NCBI RefSeq assembly: GCF_017744155.1
Contig: NZ_JAGHQT010000001.1
Location: 124,001 to 188,000 of the forward strand
Source of the DNA: Endozoicomonas sp. G2_1
Lineage (GTDB): Bacteria; Pseudomonadota; Gammaproteobacteria; Enterobacterales; Alteromonadaceae
Direction of reading: 5' to 3'
DNA length: 64,000 nt
Shown in pieces: positions 26,590 to 35,935 of the stretch. Both the position numbers and the translations under genes were made by a program. Position 1 is the first letter of the stretch. Each line of letters starts with the position of its first letter. The notes under the pieces are model-generated. The model did not search any database. It was given only the letters and a program-made list of their open reading frames with translations, and was not told where the DNA came from.

Positions 26590-29295
26590 CTAGTAATAAT
26601 TGTACCTAACCCGAACACCAAAAGTTCTAGGGCGGGTAAAGAAACGAGTGTTGTCAAATTGGGTGATAATGTTGGCAGCAGTACGAACATCATCAAACAA
26701 GTTGTTAACATAAGCCTCGAATCTCAAGCGGCCATCGCCATGACTGTAGCCAATACCAGCGTCCACAGTCCAATAGGCATCAACGGTATCGTCTAGGCGT
26801 CTTCTCGGATCGTCAGGCTGGGCAAAATCAATGCTGTTGAAAATAGTCAAGAATTGGCTATCTCGCCAGCCTACTGATACAACGTAATCAAGCGCACCGC
26901 TATCAAGTTCAATGTATTGAGAAAGCGCAGCGTTCAACTGAAAACGAGGTGTATGAGGTAAGCGATTACCGGTAATCGGTCTAAATACCGCCTCTTCTGG
27001 TGCAACATCAGCTTGGAAACGGAAGTCTTGAATATCTTCTGCTTCTTTGATTTCAGCTTCAAGCCATAACGCCGTCCACTTGAAGTTAACGTTATAAGGC
27101 AAGTCGAATTGGCCATCGAGCTGCATACCGTAAATTTCTGAATCTGCCGCATTAAAGCTGAACGAAACCACTAGCGCGCCCGGCGCAACATCATCTGGGT
27201 CAACAGCGCCTGAACCACCGGCGTTAAAATCCAACGCTTGTTGCACTGACAACAGTGATGTGAAGACTTGGTCAGTGTAATCGTAGTAGAAAGCCGACGC
27301 GTTTAGTCGCGATGGTACTTCGCCCCAATTGAATTCATTTTTCCAACCAAGCTCGTAAAACGTAACTTTTTCAGTGTCGTAAATGGGCGCTAAGTTAATG
27401 CCGATATCTGGGTCTCTGAACGAATCGTTAAAACCACCTGATTTGTGACCTGTCGCAATTAAGAAATAAGCCAAGCTATCGTCGTTTAAATCGTGCTCAA
27501 GGCGCAAACGCCAGTCGATAAAGTCGTTTTCAATACGACCATCTTGAACCGTGATTGAGTCGTTTGGCGAGATCGGCACCGCAAACGAGAATGTACCATC
27601 TTGGTTACAAATGAGATCGTCTGTCGTATCGGTATCTAGACATTCAGGACGTACTTCTGAGCCACCTGGTACTGGACCATTAGCAAAAATGTCATCGATG
27701 TTATCGCGTGCACCGAAACTTGCGATACCGTCGAAGTAAAAAGCTAAGAACTCAGCGTCGCTGATAGTGCCATCGCCGTCGGTGTCAGGATCGTAAATAG
27801 TTCGGCTGGTGCCGGCAAACTGGAAGCCCTCAGTACCAACTCGAACACCTAAACAACAACCAAACTGATTACCTGTATTAGTATCAAATCCACCAAGTGC
27901 AAAGGCGTAACGGGCATTAACCCCTTGGCGCGTTTTTTCATCTTCGGTATATCGCAAACCAAAGGTCAAACGGGTTTTGTCGTTAAGCTTGTAGGTAAAG
28001 TCACCATAAACAGAGAAAGAATCGGTGTCAGTGTTGGGTTGGTTAAACTCAGCGCCTTGGAAAAAACCGCCGCGATCACCGGCCGATGCTAAGAAAGTAC
28101 GTTGATCTTCCTTAAAGAAGAAAGCGCCAACGGTGTAGTAGTATTTTTCTTCTTCAGGTGATACTAAGCGAATTTCGTGAATCACTGACTCTGAATCAGT
28201 AATAAACTGAAAACGAGAAAAGTCATCTAACGCTTGCTCTAAATTATCAAAGGTTTCAAGCACCCCCTGATAATCAGGTGTTAGTGGTGTTGCCGCCTCA
28301 TAATCATAAAGCAAGTCGCGATAACTGAGGTTGTACTCTAAATCAGCGAAGCCTAAATCATAGATCACTTGCAGTTTAGCGCCCCAGTGTTTGGTATCTT
28401 GTCTCGGTTCAAAGCCCCGCGCGATAACATCGCGAGGATCATCTATGGTGTCTGGGTCAATATCATTGCCAAGAGGGTTGGCGAAGTTAGTACCGGTATA
28501 ACCCGTACCTTTTTCAGTTGCATAGTCAGCCGACAACAGTATCCGCAGGTCATCATCGGGCTCATATAAAAATTGCGCCCGTAACCCCGTGTTGTCTTGT
28601 GCTTCGGCAGTACCTAAATTCAATGGTCCAACATCGTTGTAGTAGGAATCATTTTCTAAAATTTTACCGGCAAATCTAAATGCCATATCATCACCGATTG
28701 GGACATTGACCATCCCCGAATAAGAAATCAAGTCGTAGTTGCCCGACTCAAGCTCTAGGGCGTATTCCCAGTTATCTAACACTGGTTGCCAAGGGATAAT
28801 ATTAACGGAACCAGCAGTGGCATTACGCCCTCTTAACGTGCCCTGTGGACCAACGTTGACTTCAACGCGGTTTATATCAAAAAACATTGACCCGATACCG
28901 CTGGGTCTTGGAATGTAAACACCGTCAAGGTGTGTGGCTGCAGCAGGGTCGCCAAGCTCAGTATTGTTTGAAGAACCAATACCGCGAATCCAGACCTCGA
29001 CGTTGCCGCCGCTATTGTTAATTTCTAATCCCGGTGAACTTTCACTCAAGTCCGTTAAATTTTGTACCCCTTGCAGTTTTAAGTCATCGCCACTAAAACT
29101 CATCGCTGTACCGGCGAGATCTTGTAAACTGGTTAAACGACGTTCAACTGTTACTTCGATGACCTCCATGCCCTCGGTTTCGTCTTCCTTATCGGGCTCT
29201 GCTTCCTGTGACCATGCAAATGAGCTAGCAGCAGCTGTTGCTAACAGCAAATATAACCTGCTTAGCTTCCCCACAACTCTGTGATTATTTTTCAT
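26590..29295 (-). CDS. TonB-dependent receptor
   Basis: The 901-residue product has a signal peptide and a plug domain (VEVTVERRLTSLQDLAGTAMSF...WIRGIGSSNN, VEVNVGPQGTLRGRNATAGSVNI). It then has a 22-strand barrel pattern ending in the usual aromatic C-terminus (RVRYNYY). There is no SusD partner, as is usual in gammaproteobacteria. A calcium-binding-like DTDGDGTISDAEF loop lies in an extracellular insert. Its position next to the GH16 gene suggests import of beta-glucan oligosaccharides across the outer membrane, powered by TonB. AGGAAA lies before the ATG, and a 19-base dyad stands in the leader just upstream. Confidence 0.92.
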   Translation of the reverse strand: MKNNHRVVGKLSRLYLLLATAAASSFAWSQEAEPDKEDETEGMEVIEVTVERRLTSLQDLAGTAMSFSGDDLKLQGVQNLTDLSESSPGLEINNSGGNVEVWIRGIGSSNNTELGDPAAATHLDGVYIPRPSGIGSMFFDINRVEVNVGPQGTLRGRNATAGSVNIIPWQPVLDNWEYALELESGNYDLISYSGMVNVPIGDDMAFRFAGKILENDSYYNDVGPLNLGTAEAQDNTGLRAQFLYEPDDDLRILLSADYATEKGTGYTGTNFANPLGNDIDPDTIDDPRDVIARGFEPRQDTKHWGAKLQVIYDLGFADLEYNLSYRDLLYDYEAATPLTPDYQGVLETFDNLEQALDDFSRFQFITDSESVIHEIRLVSPEEEKYYYTVGAFFFKEDQRTFLASAGDRGGFFQGAEFNQPNTDTDSFSVYGDFTYKLNDKTRLTFGLRYTEDEKTRQGVNARYAFALGGFDTNTGNQFGCCLGVRVGTEGFQFAGTSRTIYDPDTDGDGTISDAEFLAFYFDGIASFGARDNIDDIFANGPVPGGSEVRPECLDTDTTDDLICNQDGTFSFAVPISPNDSITVQDGRIENDFIDWRLRLEHDLNDDSLAYFLIATGHKSGGFNDSFRDPDIGINLAPIYDTEKVTFYELGWKNEFNWGEVPSRLNASAFYYDYTDQVFTSLLSVQQALDFNAGGSGAVDPDDVAPGALVVSFSFNAADSEIYGMQLDGQFDLPYNVNFKWTALWLEAEIKEAEDIQDFRFQADVAPEEAVFRPITGNRLPHTPRFQLNAALSQYIELDSGALDYVVSVGWRDSQFLTIFNSIDFAQPDDPRRRLDDTVDAYWTVDAGIGYSHGDGRLRFEAYVNNLFDDVRTAANIITQFDNTRFFTRPRTFGVRVRYNYY

Positions 29296-29307
29296 AGTTT
29301 CCTACTT

Positions 29308-29326
29308 ATTGGTCACAAGGACCAAT
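29308..29326 (-). promoter_or_regulatory. Dyad in the leader of the TonB receptor gene
   Basis: ATTGGTC-5-GACCAAT (7-bp arms) lies about 13 bases before the receptor start codon, just ahead of its AGGAAA ribosome site. It could be an operator or a small leader hairpin. No regulator was identified. Confidence 0.35.
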
Positions 29327-29504
29327 TCAGCGTTTATTATTGCTATAGCTTTAATGACTCATTAGTAGCCGAAGCTATAATCTTAATTTTTATATTGTTT
29401 TTGCTTACTTTATCTTTTCACAACACCCGCGCATCGGCAATTTAGACAAGCTGATGTGGACTGTGCAAAAGACCAAGTGGTCAGTAGCATATCCGCTTGC
29501 AATA

Positions 29505-29536
29505 GCGCTGATTAACAACAAGTTGTTAATCAGCGC
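29505..29536. repeat. Perfect 32-bp palindrome after the GH16 gene
   Basis: Fifteen-base perfect arms (GCGCTGATTAACAAC / GTTGTTAATCAGCGC) flank a 2-base centre, 9 bp after the GH16 stop. No T-tract follows on either strand, so it is not a standard intrinsic terminator. It may cap or stabilise the GH16 mRNA or act as a processing site between GH16 and the TonB receptor. Confidence 0.6.
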
Positions 29537-29545
29537 CTGACCAGG

Positions 29546-32500
29546 CTATGGCAGTAAGCCAAACTCTATGTTGTCGTAGTAAATGCCCGATGGATTAAAA
29601 CCCGTCGCCGAATTTGAGAAGCCGAATTGCAATAGCTGATTTTCAAGTGCTGTCGCATCTATCGCTAAATCCAAAGTAAAGCTCGCCCACTCGGTATTGC
29701 TGACCGATGACATATCAAGCTCGACATTAGTGGTAGTGGCAAAACCTGTTGCCGGATCGAGTGTTTTGATAAACACAAACGCGGTTGTTGGCGCGGCAAT
29801 ACCACCAGTCATAGGCGCTCTCGCATCAAAGCTCAAGCGATAAGTACCGCCATCGGCTGCTGTAATGGTGCGCTCTTGAAAGGTCAACGCCTGAATCGTA
29901 AGGCCATTACCGTGATCGGCATTGTTATAGTCACTAAAGACATTGAGGTATTGCGTACCTTGCGCTGGCCCTTCTTCGCCGGTCGCAATACTGGCAAACC
30001 CGCCCGTGTTATTCGGCGTATCAAAGGTGCCATAGTTGTAAACAAAGTTGCCATCGGCATCAAAAACGCTGGCAAAACTCGTCCAACCATCGCCTATGGT
30101 TCCAGCACTAGCATTCGATGCTTCAAAATCAGCGCTGTAACTAATACCTCCAGCCGCGAGATTGAAATCTAGGTTGTCGTACAAAATGGCCGATGGGTTA
30201 AAGTCGGTCGCGCGGGTTTGAAAACCAAATTGCAAAATCTGTCCCGCTAACGCCGCACCATCCAAATTGATATCAAGACTATATGTTGTCCAATCGGCAC
30301 TAGTGACATTGGATAAATCTAACTCAACATTAATCGTGGTGCTAAAACCGGCGTTTGGATCTAACACTTTAACAAACGCCAGTGCGGTTGAAGGTGGCGC
30401 AATGCCACCATCATTAGGTGCCTTCGCGTCAAATGTAAAACGATAGTTACCCGAATCTTGCTCGGTCAAAGTGCGCTCTTGGAAGCTCAGCGTTTCAATG
30501 GTTAGGCTGTTGCCGTGATCGCCGTTGTTGTAATCACTAAAAATACTGAGGTGCTGATTACCTTGCGCTGGACCGCCTTCACCGCTTGCGATACCGGCAA
30601 AAGCATTGGTACCATTTGGCGTATCAAAGGTACCGTAGTTGTAGAGAAAGTTACCATCGGCATCAAAAACACTGGCAAAGCTGGTCCAACCGTCGCCAAT
30701 TGTTCCGGCAGCTGGGTCTGACGCTTCAAAGTCTGCGCTATAGCTCAACATAGGCGCCGGACCAATAACCACAGTGGTTGTCGGCTCCCAACGAATGTTG
30801 TCAACGCGGAAGGTAATATTACCGCTTTGTGAAGTGGGCAGTAAGACAATCCCAGTGTTTACACTACTTAAACTCAAACCGCCATCAACCAACTGTGCCA
30901 CAGGAATTTCAATGGTTTCCCATTCACCATCAGCCACTACACCCAAGGCTTGATCGCCACTGGTACAAGGGAAAACACAGTCAATTTTCATGGTCATACC
31001 GCTGGTATTGTTACCATAATCAATGACTTTTAAATCAAAGACGACTGCGCCATCGCCGTAACCGGCTAAATTGACAACTTCACTGCTTTGAATAAACCAA
31101 ACGCCGGTTTCAGCGCTGTCGTTAAAGGTGACTTCAATCACTTGTCCTCTAGCGGTGTCTTCGTCGGCAAGCTCGCGCCATTCAACTTTATTGGTGCCGT
31201 TAGGGTTAGTGCCGTCAGTGTAGTCTTGGAAACCCGAGCCACTGTCAGATGCACCGATACCAACGGTCCAAAGTTCATCAACCTGATCAATAAATACGTT
31301 TTGTGGCACCGTTGGCACAGTCACTATGCCACATGGCCGTGACTCAGGTGCGCCGCAAACCAATTGAACATTGTCAAATTGCAAATGTGCTTTGCTGGTT
31401 GGCTCGAAGACAATCAAATTCAGCACTTCGGTGATATCAAGCGGACCACCACCAAAGGTGCCAATACCGCCGCGAATCACTTCGCTTAGTCTCAATGATA
31501 TTGTTGTCCACTCATCGGCGGGAATCGTACTTAACGGCAACTCTAAAAAGCCAACATCTGGAAAGCCACTGTCCATTTTAACTTGTAAAGCGCCACTGGC
31601 ATCGGTGTCATCACCGCTGATCACGCGAACGTCAAACTTCAACTCACCGCCGAAAAATGCTGGGTCGGTTGCGCTGCCCATACCAAATAATTCAAAGGTT
31701 GTTTGGTTGGGATCATTAATCGAAATATTGCCACCGCCGGTGCTTAATACGTCGATCACCATGCCGCGCTCAGCCACTTCGACTTCGGTTAATGCTAAAG
31801 CGCCATCATTGTCAAAGACACCAAAACCCAACGGGCGTTCTCCGTTGGTGCCTGCAAACAAAGTGCCCGGTGCATCGGTATATAAATCGTACACGACACG
31901 GGCAACATCTTGTGGCGGCGGCGTACCATCGCCACCTTGGGTTATAACAAATGGGTCAACTTGGTCAATAGAGTCTTCACAACCAAGTCCAGTACTAGCA
32001 TCTAGCGGGCATTGATAGACACGCACGTATTCGACCAGCATTTCACCTGGGAAAACGTCTGTATCACTGGCATTTGGCACACCAGCTGGATTACCACCAA
32101 CGGCTAAATTTAATAAAATGTGCTGGTCAGCATTAAACGGTGCATTGTCACCGCCAGAGATAAAACCTTGCGTTCTATCCTCGTAAAAATAGTTCCAGTA
32201 GGTTTCAGCTTTTATTGTGAAGTAATGATCACCATCGATAAAATAGCGAATTTGTTCGCTATCCCACTCAATGGCATACTGATGAAAGCCATCGGTTGGG
32301 TCGACGTCGTCGCGAATTTTATGGACGGTTTCGTTAAGTGGAAACTGCATACCAAAATGAGCGGCACCTTGAGCAAATTGAGTAGCCTGCCCGAACGATT
32401 CAACAATATCGATCTCACCGCGAGCAGCCCAGGCACCAAACGGCGAAGGATCTGAGCCCAACATCCAAAAAGCGCCCCACAGACCAAGTCCTTCAGGCAT

Positions 32501-32926
32501 TTTGATGCTGGCTTCAACCCGGCCGTAGGTAAAATCAAATTTACCCTGAGTTCTAATTCGAGCCGAAGTAAAATCAAAGTTAGGATCTGGTGAGTCCCCC
32601 ACTCTAGCGGTAATCACCAAGTTGCCATCAACTAGCGAAATGTTGTCGGCAGTGTAATATTGAAGCTCGTTGTTACCCCAACCCGGAATACCTTCAGAGC
32701 TGCCGTCGCCAAGCTGAATATCCCACTTGGTGGTGTCTAAGCTCGCACCGTCAAATTCATCACTCCACACCAGCTCGAAACGCGCCGAGGTTGGCGCAGG
32801 TGGATTGGCGAGTGAACCGCCTATAATTTCGTTATCGTTACCGCTACCGCCACAACCGCTTAAACTCATCGCGGTTATTGCCATAGACGTGCTTAGCAAT
32901 AGCTGTTTGTATTGCAAAATCCTCAT
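29546..32926 (-). CDS. Multidomain GH16 beta-1,3-glucanase lipoprotein (laminarinase-type)
   Basis: The start at 32926 has GGGGG upstream and yields a lipoprotein signal ending in LSGC; the open frame extends to 33058. The 1126-residue product has a GH16 domain (about 40-310) with the catalytic motif EIDIVE, nucleophile E171 and acid/base E176. Two ExoP_C/galactose-binding-like domains follow (about 340-530 and 543-713). Two nearly identical C-terminal repeats of about 200 residues (about 726-925 and 928-1126) each begin SYSADFEAS and are probably carbohydrate-binding. It is likely surface-anchored, cutting laminarin or mixed beta-glucan for the TonB receptor. The ligands of the accessory domains are inferred. 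Confidence 0.85.
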   Translation of the reverse strand: MRILQYKQLLLSTSMAITAMSLSGCGGSGNDNEIIGGSLANPPAPTSARFELVWSDEFDGASLDTTKWDIQLGDGSSEGIPGWGNNELQYYTADNISLVDGNLVITARVGDSPDPNFDFTSARIRTQGKFDFTYGRVEASIKMPEGLGLWGAFWMLGSDPSPFGAWAARGEIDIVESFGQATQFAQGAAHFGMQFPLNETVHKIRDDVDPTDGFHQYAIEWDSEQIRYFIDGDHYFTIKAETYWNYFYEDRTQGFISGGDNAPFNADQHILLNLAVGGNPAGVPNASDTDVFPGEMLVEYVRVYQCPLDASTGLGCEDSIDQVDPFVITQGGDGTPPPQDVARVVYDLYTDAPGTLFAGTNGERPLGFGVFDNDGALALTEVEVAERGMVIDVLSTGGGNISINDPNQTTFELFGMGSATDPAFFGGELKFDVRVISGDDTDASGALQVKMDSGFPDVGFLELPLSTIPADEWTTISLRLSEVIRGGIGTFGGGPLDITEVLNLIVFEPTSKAHLQFDNVQLVCGAPESRPCGIVTVPTVPQNVFIDQVDELWTVGIGASDSGSGFQDYTDGTNPNGTNKVEWRELADEDTARGQVIEVTFNDSAETGVWFIQSSEVVNLAGYGDGAVVFDLKVIDYGNNTSGMTMKIDCVFPCTSGDQALGVVADGEWETIEIPVAQLVDGGLSLSSVNTGIVLLPTSQSGNITFRVDNIRWEPTTTVVIGPAPMLSYSADFEASDPAAGTIGDGWTSFASVFDADGNFLYNYGTFDTPNGTNAFAGIASGEGGPAQGNQHLSIFSDYNNGDHGNSLTIETLSFQERTLTEQDSGNYRFTFDAKAPNDGGIAPPSTALAFVKVLDPNAGFSTTINVELDLSNVTSADWTTYSLDINLDGAALAGQILQFGFQTRATDFNPSAILYDNLDFNLAAGGISYSADFEASNASAGTIGDGWTSFASVFDADGNFVYNYGTFDTPNNTGGFASIATGEEGPAQGTQYLNVFSDYNNADHGNGLTIQALTFQERTITAADGGTYRLSFDARAPMTGGIAAPTTAFVFIKTLDPATGFATTTNVELDMSSVSNTEWASFTLDLAIDATALENQLLQFGFSNSATGFNPSGIYYDNIEFGLLP

Positions 32927-33280
32927 ACTAGCCCCCAGGTTTGACATAACTGAATGCTTTATCACAGGCACATATTTACTTTTACTTCGATTATCTGTAC
33001 GCGAAACATGTGATAAAGATTCATACCCACTAACAAATACTGACATTGTGTTAGCCAAACCAAATTAATTAAATTTGGTTATTGTTTGTTTTAACAGCTG
33101 CCGCCCGTCAAACAAGTTCAATAAGCCCAAAAGGACTTGAGCTAAGCCCAGCAGGTAAAATGGCAGGAAAACGATAGGAAAAAATGTTTATTACGTGGTG
33201 CTAAAAGCTTGCAGCTTTTGACGTATAAGTCTTACAGAAATACTGCCATTGAAAGCTATAAAGCATTTAAAATTAATGGA
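32927..33280. other. Upstream region of the GH16 gene
   Basis: This non-coding stretch of about 350 bases is read by the GH16 promoter on the minus strand. A segment of the minus strand at about 33214-33228 (ATACGTCAAAAG) resembles half of the direct repeat found between the MFS and GH3 genes. No clear -10/-35 pair was identified and nothing else is recognisable. Confidence 0.35.
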
Positions 33281-33625
33281 TTAGAGATAAACGAAGTCAA
33301 CATCAGGCAATAAAGGTTTTAGCTCTAGAATAGCCTGGTCTCGATGCTTTTTCTTCAGCCATACATCGTGAGCAGTGCCGCCGTGCTCAAAAATACTGAG
33401 GCAGTTACTGGCAACTTGGACGTGTGAAATTCGGTCAATCGGTATTTTAACACCTTCTTCAAAGCTGAATAAAAACTCTTTGGTTTGATGAATAGACAAT
33501 CGATTGTCTCGCAACTCAAACAGCGTTTTCCCTTTGCGTTTTAAGTGTTCATAGAGCCCAAAACACAAAAGAAAAGCAACAAACAGTATCAAGAACACTC
33601 GAGATTCGGTTAACTCAATCATCAT
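33281..33625 (-). CDS. Small membrane protein of the two-component operon, unknown
   Basis: The 114-residue product has one N-terminal membrane helix (FLILFVAFLLCFGLY, residues 11-25) and a soluble part (RISHVQVASNCLSIFEHGGTAHDVWLKKKHRDQAILEL) that might be a small PH-like fold. It starts 8 bp after the response-regulator stop on the same strand and is probably cotranscribed with it. No family was recognised. It could modulate the sensor or report membrane state, but that is a guess from position. Confidence 0.6.
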   Translation of the reverse strand: MMIELTESRVFLILFVAFLLCFGLYEHLKRKGKTLFELRDNRLSIHQTKEFLFSFEEGVKIPIDRISHVQVASNCLSIFEHGGTAHDVWLKKKHRDQAILELKPLLPDVDFVYL

Positions 33626-33633
33626 TAATTAAG

Positions 33634-34476
33634 CTATTTAAAGCTCGGATTCTCCAGTAAAAACTGCTGAATCACATCGCGATAGTTGCGACTAACTTTT
33701 ATTCGATCAAACTCATTTAGCTCTAAAAAGCACTCGCCTTTGGTGTGCGGAATAATCCGCTTGATAAACGACAAATTAACTATGGTCGAGCGATGAATAC
33801 GCTTAAACATATGAGGATCTAATTCGTCGAGCAAGTGCTTCATGGTGCTGCGCATAATATGAGTGATACCGCCAACGTGTAAGCACATGTAATCACCGGC
33901 GGCATCTATCCACTCAATGTCTTTTTGCTCAAGTAACACTATGGCATCTCGGTCTTTAACAATAATTTTGCGCTCTTGGCTATTGCTGCCCAAGCTTGAA
34001 AAATTAGTACTTTGCTCAGGTTCACTGTCTTCATCGAGATTGACCTTTTGAGCAATTTTATCAATGGCACCAATCACAGATTCTTTTCGAATTGCGTCAA
34101 TATTTTCGCCGTGTAAACGAGTTAAGGCTCTTTGCACTGCTCGTTCAACTCGTTCGGCATCAATCGGTTTTAAAACATAATCAACGGCGTGCAAATCAAA
34201 GGCATCAAGTGCGTATTTTTCATAAGCAGTAACAAAGACAATTAAAGGCAAGACATCTGCCTGTAAGTTTTTCACCACTTCAAAACCATTCATGCCGGGC
34301 ATTTGAATATCGAGAAAGACCAAATCGGGCGTGTGCGCTAAGACCGCGGCAATCGCTTCGCGGCCATTGGCACACTCGGCAACTACATCAATATCCGCGA
34401 TGCTGCTTAATTTCGATTTAAGTAATTTGATCGCCAAGGGTTCATCGTCGACGATAACAGTTTTCAATTGAGTCAT
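33634..34476 (-). CDS. LytTR-family response regulator
   Basis: The 280-residue product has a receiver domain with acidic residues DDE (10-12), phosphoacceptor D56 in LVFLDIQMPG, and the VTAYEKYALDAFD...DYVLKP switch region. A C-terminal LytTR DNA-binding domain follows (YMCLHVGGITHIMRSTMKHLLDELD, FKRIHRSTIVNLSFIKRI). LytTR proteins bind pairs of about 9-bp direct repeats spaced by about one to two helical turns. It is encoded with its LytS-like kinase inside the beta-glucan region and probably controls nearby catabolic genes. Confidence 0.93.
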   Translation of the reverse strand: MTQLKTVIVDDEPLAIKLLKSKLSSIADIDVVAECANGREAIAAVLAHTPDLVFLDIQMPGMNGFEVVKNLQADVLPLIVFVTAYEKYALDAFDLHAVDYVLKPIDAERVERAVQRALTRLHGENIDAIRKESVIGAIDKIAQKVNLDEDSEPEQSTNFSSLGSNSQERKIIVKDRDAIVLLEQKDIEWIDAAGDYMCLHVGGITHIMRSTMKHLLDELDPHMFKRIHRSTIVNLSFIKRIIPHTKGECFLELNEFDRIKVSRNYRDVIQQFLLENPSFK

Positions 34477-34505
34477 AATTTATAGCTTTAGTTATTGTTG
34501 TTGCT

Positions 34506-35648
34506 TTAGTTATTAGTGTTGCTTAATTCAAAAGGTATACGAATTTTAGCGACCAATCCGCCACTTGGTTGAAAGTCTAAATCGAAGCTGTAGCTCGCTT
34601 CGTATAAGTTTTTTAAGCGCTCAATAGTGTTGTGTAAGCCAACACCTCGGCCATTGGTGCTTTTAATCTTGCTACTGGCGACCTTGTTGCCCGCACCACT
34701 GTCACTTAACGTTAAATATAGCGAAAAATCTTCGACCCGAGCAGCCAAACTGATGGTGCCGCCGGCCTCGCTTTTGGCAATCGCGTATTTAATCGAATTT
34801 TCAACTAATGGCTGTAAGAGCAAGCTTGGCACTAAAGCGGCTTTAGCTCGTTCCTCGATTGAAAACGCTAACTGCAAGCGATTGCCAAATCGGGTCTTTT
34901 CAATATCCAAATAAAGCACTAGTGCTTTGAACTCTTGCGCCAGCGGAATTTTAACGTCTGGGTTGTTATCCAGTGAATAACGCAAAAATTGGCTTAATTG
35001 CACCGTCATTTTTTGCGCCTTATCCGGCTCTTCAACTTCAATCAGGGCGTTAATCGCATTTAAGGTATTACACAAAAAGTGGGGATTGAGTTGATAGCGC
35101 AGCATTTTGAGCTGAGCGGCACGCGCGATATTTTGCGCCTGAATCACTTTTAATTGTTGTTTTCGAGTAGACGCCTCAGCCTCTAACATTTGCTGATGTT
35201 CAAATTGCAGTAGCTGGTAATAGCGAATGCCGTGAAACAAAAAGCTCCAGCACAAAAAAATAAAAATACTGCCGAAGTACCAGCCACCGAAATCTTGCCA
35301 AATGCCTTGTTCTGCAGTCAGCCAAATAAACATCAGCATTCGCAATAGCGTCCAGCACGCCGAAAAAACGAGGACAGAGCTAAAGGCAATCACGCCGCGT
35401 TTAAGCCAAGGCAATTCCCACGTTCGCATAAAAATCAGATACAGAGGTAATGACAACAACACGCCAAAAACGCCCTGTAAAAAGGTGTGGCCAACATGTA
35501 ACAAACTGACTTGGTGATACCAAACGGTTAAGGTAAAAAACGAAATAACAGATAGCCCAAACCAAAACACGCCTTGCATGTACCAAAACTGGACAATATG
35601 AGCGTTGGTTGGCAAAGACCATATTCTATTATTTGTTTTATCAAACAT
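34506..35648 (-). CDS. LytS-like sensor histidine kinase
   Basis: The 380-residue product has four membrane helices in residues 20-140, a coiled linker, and a His_kinase domain with phosphoacceptor H190 in YQLNPHFLCNTLN. A HATPase domain follows (LLQPLVENSIKYAI, LTLSDSGAGNK, GRGVGLHNTIERL). No periplasmic sensor domain is present, so the membrane part probably senses the signal. It forms an operon with the LytTR regulator (29-bp gap) and is divergent from the sugar-porter MFS gene. The signal is not deducible. Confidence 0.92.
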   Translation of the reverse strand: MFDKTNNRIWSLPTNAHIVQFWYMQGVFWFGLSVISFFTLTVWYHQVSLLHVGHTFLQGVFGVLLSLPLYLIFMRTWELPWLKRGVIAFSSVLVFSACWTLLRMLMFIWLTAEQGIWQDFGGWYFGSIFIFLCWSFLFHGIRYYQLLQFEHQQMLEAEASTRKQQLKVIQAQNIARAAQLKMLRYQLNPHFLCNTLNAINALIEVEEPDKAQKMTVQLSQFLRYSLDNNPDVKIPLAQEFKALVLYLDIEKTRFGNRLQLAFSIEERAKAALVPSLLLQPLVENSIKYAIAKSEAGGTISLAARVEDFSLYLTLSDSGAGNKVASSKIKSTNGRGVGLHNTIERLKNLYEASYSFDLDFQPSGGLVAKIRIPFELSNTNN

Positions 35649-35935
35649 TTCAACACCTTAATATTTACAGGTCTTTTATAGTACAGGACAAAGTCGCTCG
35701 CAAGCGCAATGCTAATCCCGTTTATCTCGACAGCAATCCACTTGGTCTGATCTTATCGTTATACAATCACTGAGTTTTGGCACCGACGGACGCACAGCGA
35801 GTCCACTTAAACGCATCTCAGTTGTTATCAAAGCACTAATTTATAAGCTAATTAATACAATTGGCGCACTTCGCGAACTAAGATTATTTAACAAGCGCAC
35901 GGCAAGTTCGCCTTATAACAATAAACGAGTGAAAC

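Noticed and set aside
26590-29295. SusC/SusD pair as in Bacteroidetes
   Set aside because: No SusD-like lipoprotein is encoded, and the receptor has the proteobacterial TonB-receptor pattern.
29876-32577. Several plus- and minus-strand frames within the GH16 gene, up to 214 residues
   Set aside because: They mirror the repeated coding sequence of the GH16 protein in other frames.
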